10,354 bases of DNA, taken from positions 1 to 10,354 of the forward strand of contig DPOH01000084.1 of assembly GCA_003539755.1 (NCBI GenBank), in the 5' to 3' direction. Below, in pieces: positions 1-6,406 of this stretch. A program made the position numbers and the translations under genes. The notes under the pieces were generated by a model. It made no database searches and was not told where the DNA came from. It was given only the letters and a program-made list of their open reading frames with translations. Source of the DNA: Clostridium sp. GTDB taxonomy: Bacteria; Bacillota; Clostridia; Clostridiales; Clostridiaceae. The stretch's first letter is position 1; each line of letters begins with the position of its first letter.

Positions 1-17
1 TTTTTAACAGTTAAAAG

Positions 18-67
18 CCTCCTTATTAAAGTCATTTTTATACTAGAATAGTATTCCTTTTTTTCAA
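18..67 (-). promoter_or_regulatory. Candidate promoter and RBS of a gene beyond the left edge
   Basis: On the minus strand a TTGAAA hexamer (62-67) is followed by TAGTAT (40-45, 16-base spacer) or TATAAA (37-42, 19-base spacer). A full-strength Shine-Dalgarno AAGGAGG follows at 18-24. No ATG, GTG or TTG falls at normal spacing before the window ends 17 bases later; a CTG lies 7 bases after the site. The start codon is probably outside the window, so the signal cannot be tied to a product. Confidence 0.35.
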
Positions 68-78
68 TGATTTTATCC

Positions 79-147
79 AAAAAACTAAAACCACCTTTCA
101 ATATAAATATTTGTTTTATAAAGAAAATTTTATATTGAAAGGCGGCA
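79..147 (-). terminator. Rho-independent terminator of the EF-G-like gene
   Basis: Arms at 91-107 and about 129-145 form a long stem with a loop of about 20 bases. Read on the minus strand the one non-Watson-Crick position is a G-U pair, so the 17-pair stem is continuous; on the plus strand the same position is an A-C mismatch. The minus-strand 3' arm runs into a T-rich tail (TTTTAGTTTTTT). It starts about 10 bases after the stop codon of the EF-G-like gene, so its direction fits that gene. Confidence 0.85.
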
Positions 148-156
148 TATTATCTT

Positions 157-2244
157 TTATTTATTATTTTTACTTGCATTTATACTGTCTATTACTTTAT
201 TTACTTCAAACTCTGGCACTTCCTCATATCTTATGAATTCCTTACTAAAGCTTCCTCTTCCCTGAGTAATAGATCTTAATTCTGTTGCATATTTCCTCAA
301 TTCACTCATTGGAACTTCTGCCATAACCTTTTGTTTATCTTTATCAGGTTCCATACCCATAACTCTTCCACGTTTCTTATTAATATCAGCAATAACATCT
401 CCCATATATTGTTCTGGAATTATAACTTCAAGTGACATAATTGGTTCTAGAAGTATAGGTTTTGCCTGTTCTAAGCCTTTCTTATATGCAATAGATGCTG
501 CCATCTTAAATGCCATTTCAGATGAATCTACAGGATGATATGAACCATCATGAAGAGTAGCTCTAAGCCCTATAACTGGACATCCTGCTAAAACTCCATG
601 CGTAATACACTCTCTTAATCCCTTTTCAACTGCAGGTATAAAGTTTCTAGGAACTGCTCCACCTACAACCTCATCTACAAATTCGAGATCCTCCTTATCA
701 TCTTTCCTATGTTCAAATTTTATTACTACATCACCATATTGACCATGGCCTCCAGATTGTTTCTTATGCTTACCTTGAACATCTGCTATTCCTTTTATTG
801 TTTCTTTATAAGGAATCTTTGGTAGATCTAAATTTATATCTACACCATATTTACTCTTAATTTTACTTGCAATTACACTTATATGAGTTTCACCAAGCCC
901 TGAAATTATAGTTTCTGCATTTTCTATATCTCTAGATACATCAAATACAGGATCTTCTTCTTTTAATTTACTTAAAGCCTGTGATATTTTTTCTTCATCA
1001 CCTTTAGCCTTAGGTATTGCTGCCATAGAGCATACTGTTGTTGGGAAATTCATCTTATCGTATCTTATCTTAAACTCTGGACTACATAATGTATCACCAG
1101 TACTTGTATACTGTAATTTTGATATTGCTCCAATATCTCCTGCTATTATTTTTTTTGCTGGAATTTGATTTTTACCTCTTAAAAAACATATGTGTGATAA
1201 TTTTTCATTCTTATCCTTATTTGTGTTAAGCACTGTCATATCATCTACAGCTTCTCCTGTAATAACTCTAAAGAATGATATCTTTCCTACAAATGGATCA
1301 GCAATTGTCTTAAATACCAATGCTGAAAATGGTTTATCATGATCCAAAGTTACGGAAACCTCTTCATTGTTTTCAAGATTTAAAGCCTTTTGTGGTATTG
1401 CATATTCTGGTGAAGGGAAACATTCAATAATATCTTCTATTAATGTATCCATTCCAATTACTTTTAACGCACTTCCACACATAACTGGTGCAATGTCACC
1501 ACTAGAACATCCCTTTATGAGTCCGTTATAAATTTCTTCGTCACTTAATGTACCTTCACTAAAATATTTATCCAATAACTTTTCATCTGTCTCTGCAACT
1601 GACTCCATAATCATTATCTTACATGCATGAACCTTCTCTTTTAAATCTTCTGGAATATCAACTATTTTTACTTCCTTTTTATCAGGATCATATATTCTTG
1701 CTCTTTCAGATATAACATTTATTACACCTTTAAAATTATCTTCTTTTCCTATTGGATATTGAATTGGAACTACACTTATTCCAAATTTCTGATTAAGAGA
1801 ATCTAATACGTTATCAAAGCTTGCATTTTCTCTATCTAATTTATTAATAAATATAGTTCTAGGAAGTTTAATTTTATTACAATACTCCCAAGCTCTTTCT
1901 GTTCCTGCCTTTATACCAGATACTCCACTTACTACAATCATTGCTACATCTACAGCCCTCATCCCTTGAATCCATTCTCCATTAAAGTCTGCATAACCAG
2001 GAATATCAATAATATTTAATTTAACCTTATCAAATTCAATAGGTGCTACTGACAAAGAAATTGAGAATTGTCTCTTTTTTTCTTCTGCATCAAAATCTAA
2101 TACTGTTGTTCCATCTTCAATTTTTCCTAATCTATCTGTTACTTTAGAATAATATAATAGGCTTTCTGCAAGAGAAGTTTTCCCTGTACTATTGTGACCG
2201 ATTAATCCAACATTTCTTAAATTTTTAATACTATAATCCTTCAT
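157..2244 (-). CDS. Elongation factor G-like translational GTPase (EF-G paralogue)
   Basis: A ribosome-associated GTPase of the EF-G-like family, complete at 695 residues from the chosen ATG, close to the length of EF-G. G1 is GHNSTGKTS (16-24), G3 is DIPGYADF (80-87), G4 is NKLD (134-137) and G5 is GSALK (257-261). Domain IV is present, with the HKKQSGGHGQYGDVV segment (493-507) and DGSYHPVDSSEMAFK (566-580), and domain V starts near 601. The odd point is Tyr84 in place of the catalytic His of canonical DTPGH; the switch I Thr is also replaced by Ser (RQFSI). This suggests a paralogue rather than the housekeeping factor, which normally sits beside rpsL, rpsG and tuf. The frame stays open to a TTG at 2256, but AGGAG (2257-2261) abuts that TTG, so the ATG at 2244, 12 bases from AGGAG, is preferred. 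The TTG cannot be excluded, since a weaker GAAGG lies 7 bases upstream of it. The exact role (recycling, stress, backup translocation) is not visible. Confidence 0.9.
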   Translation of the reverse strand: MKDYSIKNLRNVGLIGHNSTGKTSLAESLLYYSKVTDRLGKIEDGTTVLDFDAEEKKRQFSISLSVAPIEFDKVKLNIIDIPGYADFNGEWIQGMRAVDVAMIVVSGVSGIKAGTERAWEYCNKIKLPRTIFINKLDRENASFDNVLDSLNQKFGISVVPIQYPIGKEDNFKGVINVISERARIYDPDKKEVKIVDIPEDLKEKVHACKIMIMESVAETDEKLLDKYFSEGTLSDEEIYNGLIKGCSSGDIAPVMCGSALKVIGMDTLIEDIIECFPSPEYAIPQKALNLENNEEVSVTLDHDKPFSALVFKTIADPFVGKISFFRVITGEAVDDMTVLNTNKDKNEKLSHICFLRGKNQIPAKKIIAGDIGAISKLQYTSTGDTLCSPEFKIRYDKMNFPTTVCSMAAIPKAKGDEEKISQALSKLKEEDPVFDVSRDIENAETIISGLGETHISVIASKIKSKYGVDINLDLPKIPYKETIKGIADVQGKHKKQSGGHGQYGDVVIKFEHRKDDKEDLEFVDEVVGGAVPRNFIPAVEKGLRECITHGVLAGCPVIGLRATLHDGSYHPVDSSEMAFKMAASIAYKKGLEQAKPILLEPIMSLEVIIPEQYMGDVIADINKKRGRVMGMEPDKDKQKVMAEVPMSELRKYATELRSITQGRGSFSKEFIRYEEVPEFEVNKVIDSINASKNNK

Positions 2245-2484
2245 AAATTCTGCCAACTCCTAACCTTCATTAGAAACTGGCTCCACCTACCTTTCATAAT
2301 ATAGTGATATAAGTCTTTATTAAATAAAAATCTATTATTTTAGATATTACCAACATTCTTATATAGTATATGTATTATCTGGAAGTATAATTATAAATAT
2401 TCTATTTATATTAGTAAAACCCTTTATATTATTCACAATTTTCTGAAAATTTACTTTTAAGTCCTTTCCCCCATCCCCTATATA

Positions 2485-2613
2485 AATATTAGTACCCAAT
2501 TTTACACAATAATATTAGTATAAAACTGAACATATACTATTGTTTTTGTATTATAATTAGTTGTATGTAAAATTTATATTATACATTTCTAAATTTAATA
2601 ATATATTAAGGAG
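2485..2613 (+). promoter_or_regulatory. Intergenic region with candidate promoter and RBS of the GT39-like gene
   Basis: The 370 bases between the divergent EF-G-like and GT39-like genes hold no supportable ORF. A perfect TATAAT lies at 2552-2557 with only a weak TGAACA (2527-2532, 19-base spacer) as -35. AAGGAG at 2608-2613 precedes the ATG at 2625 by 11 bases. Just upstream, AATATTAGTA occurs twice in direct orientation (2485-2494 and 2511-2520, starts 26 bases apart), which could be a binding site or chance in AT-rich DNA. A pyrimidine block CCTTTCCCCCATCCCC at 2463-2478 stands out from the AT-rich background. No convincing promoter for the EF-G-like gene was found on the other strand. Confidence 0.45.
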
Positions 2614-2624
2614 ATATAGTAATC

Positions 2625-4076
2625 ATGGCTAGTAATGTAAAATCAGGTAAATTTGAACTACTTTTTACACGATTCATAATATGCGTTCTTACAGTAATGT
2701 TCATTATCCTTCTTGCAACATCTGTAGGTATTGCAATCCAATATAAAAATGTGAATTATGTAAATATAACTATATTAGCAATTTATATTATCCTGCTAAT
2801 AACATTTATCTATAGCATACGAAAAAAAATTGATAAAAGAAAAGTACTTATGGGCACAATAGCAGTAGGGTTTATTTTAAGATTTATATGGGCATTTATT
2901 ACACCAAGTATACCTACTTCTGATTTTAAAAATATGTATGATACAGCTCAGAACTTATTAATTGGAGATAATAGTGCTCTTATTGGACTAGGGTATTTTG
3001 CAAGATTTCCTCATATGACACCATATATTTTATTCCTTTCATATATGATCAAATCATTTGGAAGTAATGCCTTAATGGTTGTAAAAGGAATCAATGTAAT
3101 TTTGTCTACATTCTCAATATATTTAGTATACTTAATCTGTAATTCCATATTTAATGATTACAAAAGACCTTTAATTGGTGCATTTATAATGTCAATACTT
3201 CCTGCATCAGTTTTATTCGTGCCTGTATACTGTTCTGAGAATATTGCTATACCATTTTATTTATTAAGTATGTATTTATTTATATTAGTACTTAATAACA
3301 AGAAAAACTCATTATATTTAATATTATGTAGCTTATCATTATCAATAGGACATTTATTTAGAATGATAGCCTATATAGTCCTTATAGCCTATATAATGTA
3401 TATATTAATTTATAATAAAGATACAATATTAAAAAAATTAAGAAGTATTATATTTATAATAGTTCCTTTTTTATTGGTATTCATGTTTGTAGGAAATTAT
3501 CTTGTGAACGTTGGTATTACAGATCAAAAATTATGGAGCGGAAGTGAACCAAGCAATATTACATCAGCTGTAAGAGGAAGTAATATTGAAAGTGGTGGAA
3601 GTTGGAATCCTGAAGATGCTGAATTTATAGCTAACCTTTTAGATGATAGAGAAGCTTTAGAAAAAGCATGTAAAGAAAGAATTATTGAAAGATATACTAC
3701 AACTCCTCCATTGAAATTAGCTGGTTTCTTCCTAGAAAAATTCGCTTCACAATGGGGAAGTGGTGATAGTGCTGGGGCATACTGGTCAGAACTTGGTATT
3801 CCAGATAAGGATATAATATTTGATATATCAGGCAAAGGTACCTCTTCATATCAAATAATTTATTCTGTATTACTACTTCTTATAATAATAGGATTTTTCA
3901 ATAGAAAACAACAGTCTGAAAATAAAATAATAAATCTTTTCTATATAATATTATGTGGATTTGGAGCTATATTCCTTGTACTCGAAACTCAATGCAGATA
4001 TTCATTTATAGTAAGCTATATATTTGCTATACTTCCTGTAACTGCATTTAATTTTAGTTTTAATACTAATAAATAA
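2625..4076 (+). CDS. Multi-membrane glycosyltransferase, GT39/ArnT-like (GT-C fold)
   Basis: An integral membrane protein of 483 residues, probably a GT-C glycosyltransferase that uses a polyprenyl-phosphate sugar on the outer face of the membrane. The hydrophobic segments I see lie near 14-38, 46-64, 74-93, 130-142, 150-173, 182-200, 206-224, 229-263, 274-294, 408-425, 436-454 and 458-477. After the early membrane segments comes a loop with PTSDF (Asp100), the place where GT-C enzymes carry their catalytic acid. SEN (204-206) and the late ETQCRY motif (454-459) also resemble this family. A hydrophilic region at about 295-405 would be the outer domain. Identity to any named enzyme is low by eye, so donor and acceptor are unknown. 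The start follows AAGGAG. The gene is convergent with the HAD-GtrA/UbiA pair and shares a terminator with it; both partners suit a lipid-linked sugar pathway. A flippase or polymerase with a similar layout is the main alternative. Confidence 0.75.
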   Translation: MASNVKSGKFELLFTRFIICVLTVMFIILLATSVGIAIQYKNVNYVNITILAIYIILLITFIYSIRKKIDKRKVLMGTIAVGFILRFIWAFITPSIPTSDFKNMYDTAQNLLIGDNSALIGLGYFARFPHMTPYILFLSYMIKSFGSNALMVVKGINVILSTFSIYLVYLICNSIFNDYKRPLIGAFIMSILPASVLFVPVYCSENIAIPFYLLSMYLFILVLNNKKNSLYLILCSLSLSIGHLFRMIAYIVLIAYIMYILIYNKDTILKKLRSIIFIIVPFLLVFMFVGNYLVNVGITDQKLWSGSEPSNITSAVRGSNIESGGSWNPEDAEFIANLLDDREALEKACKERIIERYTTTPPLKLAGFFLEKFASQWGSGDSAGAYWSELGIPDKDIIFDISGKGTSSYQIIYSVLLLLIIIGFFNRKQQSENKIINLFYIILCGFGAIFLVLETQCRYSFIVSYIFAILPVTAFNFSFNTNK

Positions 4077-4080
4077 TAAA

Positions 4081-4128
4081 AAACACCCGAAGATGAATTT
4101 TTTAATAATACATCTTTCAGGTGTTTTT
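4081..4128. terminator. Bidirectional terminator between convergent genes
   Basis: Arms 4081-4095 and 4111-4126 pair (AAACACCC-GAAGATG with CATCTTTC-AGGTGTTT) with one C-A mismatch and one bulged base on the plus strand. On the minus strand the mismatch becomes a G-U pair. A T run follows on the plus side (TTTTT at 4124-4128) and an A run precedes on the left, giving a T-rich tail for the minus transcript. It lies 4 bases after the GT39-like stop and 16 bases after the HAD-GtrA stop, so it can serve both. Confidence 0.88.
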
Positions 4129-4144
4129 ATTACTATTCTAAAAT

Positions 4145-5128
4145 TTAATTATCCATTGCTGTATGTTCTTTTTTTCTAAATGCAAATAACTTCATTATTA
4201 TAAAAGTTACAGGCACTCCTATAATAGCTGCCAATGCAAAAACTATAAGTTTATTCCAGCCCAGCATATTATAGAAAATTAATACGCATATATTCTGTAT
4301 AATAAAATTAGGAATATATGATATACAGAATTTTATATATTTATAAAATCCCATATTTTCTTTAAATACTATAATACTATTTAGCAAGTAAGAAATAGTC
4401 ATCGAAGTTATATATCCAACAATAAATGCTGTATTTACTTCTAAAAATAATGAATAAACATAAGAAAATAATATACCATTAATAGTATTTATTCCACCTA
4501 CTATCAAAAAGTTAAAAAATTGTTTTGATAAAAACATTAATTTCAACTGTTTTACTTTTCCTGGCTTATATTCATCCCAAGCAATAATATCATTTCCACT
4601 TACTATAAATCTCTTCTTTGCTAACAATGATAAAGGTGCGTCACTTAAAGAATCAGAATAAAATTCTTCTATTTTATGATCTTTAAATGCTTCATTTAGT
4701 CTAACTACCTTTTCCTCACCATAGCAGTTCTTACCTTCACATATACCAGTATTTTTATTTACTTCTGATGCAATTAAATGTTTAATTCCTATTCTTCTAC
4801 ATATTTCATTTAATAAAAATGTAGGAGATGCAGAAATAATTAAATCATCATCCTTTTGTGAATCAATATACCATTGTTTTATCTTATGTTGATTCTTATC
4901 CCAAAATTCATTTACAAAGTTATCTGTATCATTTATACCATTTAAAAATGAGTAAAACTTCTCTTTAAATTTTAGTTTAGGATGTATTCCAAACATATAT
5001 TTTATAAATCCTATAATCTGTATAGGTAAATATTTTATTAAAGATGGTTTTTTCTTTAATGAAAATTTATAAAAGTCTAATGTACTATCACCATCATATA
5101 TAGTTTTATCGAAATCATAAACGTTCAT
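4145..5128 (-). CDS. HAD-family phosphatase fused to GtrA-type membrane domain
   Basis: A 327-residue two-domain protein. Residues 1-195 are a HAD phosphatase of the SerB-like type: motif I DFDKT (Asp5 nucleophile, Asp7), motif II SAS (99-101), a likely motif III Lys140 and motif IV DSLSD (159-163). Residues 203-318 match GtrA: FFNFLIVGGINTINGIL at its start, YLLNSIIVF near 247-255, and about four membrane segments. GtrA proteins are linked to moving polyprenyl-phosphate sugars across the membrane. All HAD catalytic residues are present, so the phosphatase is probably active in the cytoplasm. It lies 100 bases downstream of the UbiA-like gene with no convincing promoter between, so it is probably in the same operon. 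A reasonable inference is that it removes the 5-phosphate from polyprenyl-phosphoryl-ribose-5-phosphate and its GtrA part helps translocate the product. The start follows AAGGAT at 7 bases. Domain calls are firm; the substrate is inference. Confidence 0.88.
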   Translation of the reverse strand: MNVYDFDKTIYDGDSTLDFYKFSLKKKPSLIKYLPIQIIGFIKYMFGIHPKLKFKEKFYSFLNGINDTDNFVNEFWDKNQHKIKQWYIDSQKDDDLIISASPTFLLNEICRRIGIKHLIASEVNKNTGICEGKNCYGEEKVVRLNEAFKDHKIEEFYSDSLSDAPLSLLAKKRFIVSGNDIIAWDEYKPGKVKQLKLMFLSKQFFNFLIVGGINTINGILFSYVYSLFLEVNTAFIVGYITSMTISYLLNSIIVFKENMGFYKYIKFCISYIPNFIIQNICVLIFYNMLGWNKLIVFALAAIIGVPVTFIIMKLFAFRKKEHTAMDN

Positions 5129-5228
5129 CTCATCTATCCTTATATATTATTTTACAAGATACCCACTTCAAATTATGAATACCTTGCAATAAAAAACTTA
5201 TTTATATTTATTATATAACTATTAAATT

Positions 5229-6092
5229 TTATAAGTATATTATTAAAAGCACAATAAGTGCATATAAGAATACCATTCCCATAAGTATTTTATCTTTTAA
5301 TAATACACTCACTGGGTCTCCATCTGAATTTCCTTCTACATCAAGACTATATTTCATACATATAAGCATAACTAATGGTACTGTCCATACAATATTGCTA
5401 TTAGAATATCTTGCAATAGTAGTACCGTCTACACACCATAATGAATAAAATACAATAGTAAGTCCAAGACACATATACATGTTCTTATCTAAGAAATCAT
5501 GATTATAGAATTTAAGGACTTTTCTTGATTTGCTTCCCTGAGTATCTAATTCATTTCTTCTCTTTCCAAGACCTAAGTAGAAAGACATAGCTATTACTGT
5601 AAGGTAAAGCCAGTTAGATACTTCGATAGATGTTACTGCTGCTCCATAAAGAACTCTTAATAAAAATCCAGATACTAATATAGTAATATCTATAATAGGC
5701 AGATTTTTTAATCCCATACTATATGTAAAATTTAATCCTACATACAATAAAACAAATGTCCATCCCCAAACATTAGATCCACAAGCAAAATAATTTAGTG
5801 TAATTCCAATAATAGCAATGACTATAGCCAATATATATGCTTTCCTTACTGAAACTGCTCCTGATGCTATAGGCCTTTTACATTTTGTTGGATGTTTCCT
5901 ATCCTTTTCAACATCTTGTATATCATTAATAATATACACTATGGATGAAAGTATACTAAATGAAAGAAATCCTAATATTGTTTTCTTTAATAAAGTTAAG
6001 TCAAATAAGTTCTGACTAAAAACAAGGGGCAAAAAAATTAATACATTCTTTAAATAATGATGAACTCTCATCAATTTTAAATATTTTTTCAT
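5229..6092 (-). CDS. UbiA-family polyprenyl-phosphate phosphoribosyltransferase (DPPR synthase-like)
   Basis: A 287-residue, multi-membrane UbiA-superfamily transferase. The first Asp-rich motif is NDIQDVEKDRKHP (56-68), followed by KRPIASG (72-78). The second region has YSMGLK (124-129), Asp135 and FLLRVLYGA (143-151), then LGKRRNEL (174-181) and a C-terminal GDPVSVLLKD (258-267). The NDxxDxxxDxxHPxK and KRRNEL signatures fit the decaprenylphosphoryl-5-phosphoribose synthase branch (Rv3806c type), which joins phosphoribosyl pyrophosphate to a polyprenyl phosphate, better than the quinone or heme A/O branches. The lipid here could be undecaprenyl phosphate, but that cannot be seen. The start has GAGGT 8 bases upstream, and a strong promoter lies at 6163-6191. 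It is the first gene of the presumed operon with the HAD-GtrA fusion. No DprE1/DprE2-like epimerase genes occur in the window. Another UbiA branch is possible but less likely. Confidence 0.88.
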   Translation of the reverse strand: MKKYLKLMRVHHYLKNVLIFLPLVFSQNLFDLTLLKKTILGFLSFSILSSIVYIINDIQDVEKDRKHPTKCKRPIASGAVSVRKAYILAIVIAIIGITLNYFACGSNVWGWTFVLLYVGLNFTYSMGLKNLPIIDITILVSGFLLRVLYGAAVTSIEVSNWLYLTVIAMSFYLGLGKRRNELDTQGSKSRKVLKFYNHDFLDKNMYMCLGLTIVFYSLWCVDGTTIARYSNSNIVWTVPLVMLICMKYSLDVEGNSDGDPVSVLLKDKILMGMVFLYALIVLLIIYL

Positions 6093-6105
6093 ACACTTCT
6101 ACCTC

Positions 6106-6132
6106 AATTCAAGATTAATTCAAGATTAATTC
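6106..6132. repeat. 11-base tandem direct repeat in the ubiA-like leader
   Basis: AATTCAAGATT is repeated exactly at 6106-6116 and 6117-6127, followed by a partial third copy AATTC (6128-6132). It lies just upstream of the UbiA-like ribosome binding site, inside the predicted leader. Slippage in AT-rich DNA is the simplest origin; copy number could vary between strains. Confidence 0.8.
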
Positions 6133-6162
6133 TTAAAGTACATTATAATTTTGTGCTTTTAT

Positions 6163-6191
6163 ATTATACTATATCAATTATTTTTTAACAA
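6163..6191 (-). promoter_or_regulatory. Sigma-A-type promoter of the ubiA-like/HAD-GtrA operon
   Basis: On the minus strand TTGTTA (6186-6191) and a perfect TATAAT (6163-6168) are separated by exactly 17 bases. Transcription would start near 6156 and give a leader of about 60 bases, carrying the tandem repeat and the RBS. The same two hexamers and spacer occur upstream of the AbgT-family gene. Confidence 0.7.
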
Positions 6192-6300
6192 TTCTCCCAC
6201 ATTTTCAATAGGGTTAATATATTACTTTTTTTAGTTTAAGTTTTGTCCTAATAGCAACTATATATCAATATGGAACAAATAATATTATTTATTTTTATAC

Positions 6301-6352
6301 AAAAAAAGACAGCTATAAAATGATTATATTAATTATCATTTTATAGATGTCT
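6301..6352 (-). terminator. Rho-independent terminator of the AbgT-family gene
   Basis: Arms 6307-6324 and 6335-6352 pair over 18 positions with a single internal mismatch and a 10-base loop. On the minus strand the stem is followed by TTTTTTT (6301-6307, slightly overlapping the stem base). No T run follows on the plus side, so it points in the minus direction. It lies about 55 bases after the AbgT-family stop codon. Confidence 0.82.
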
Positions 6353-6406
6353 CTCTTGTATATGCCATAATAGTAATTAGAATTTAACTTATTAATTTTC
6401 TATGAT

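Noticed and set aside
3524..3835. Open frame of 103 codons on the minus strand
   Set aside because: It lies wholly inside the GT39-like gene on the opposite strand, has no ribosome binding site of note and its translation looks like antisense of a membrane protein gene.
5144..5171. Possible promoter (TTGAAG, 16 bases, TAATAT) before the HAD-GtrA gene
   Set aside because: The predicted start of transcription would fall inside the ribosome binding site, so the leader could not work; read-through from the UbiA-like gene is simpler.
5818..6015. Open frame of 65 codons on the plus strand
   Set aside because: It is antisense to the UbiA-like gene, whose family motifs are clear in the other strand.
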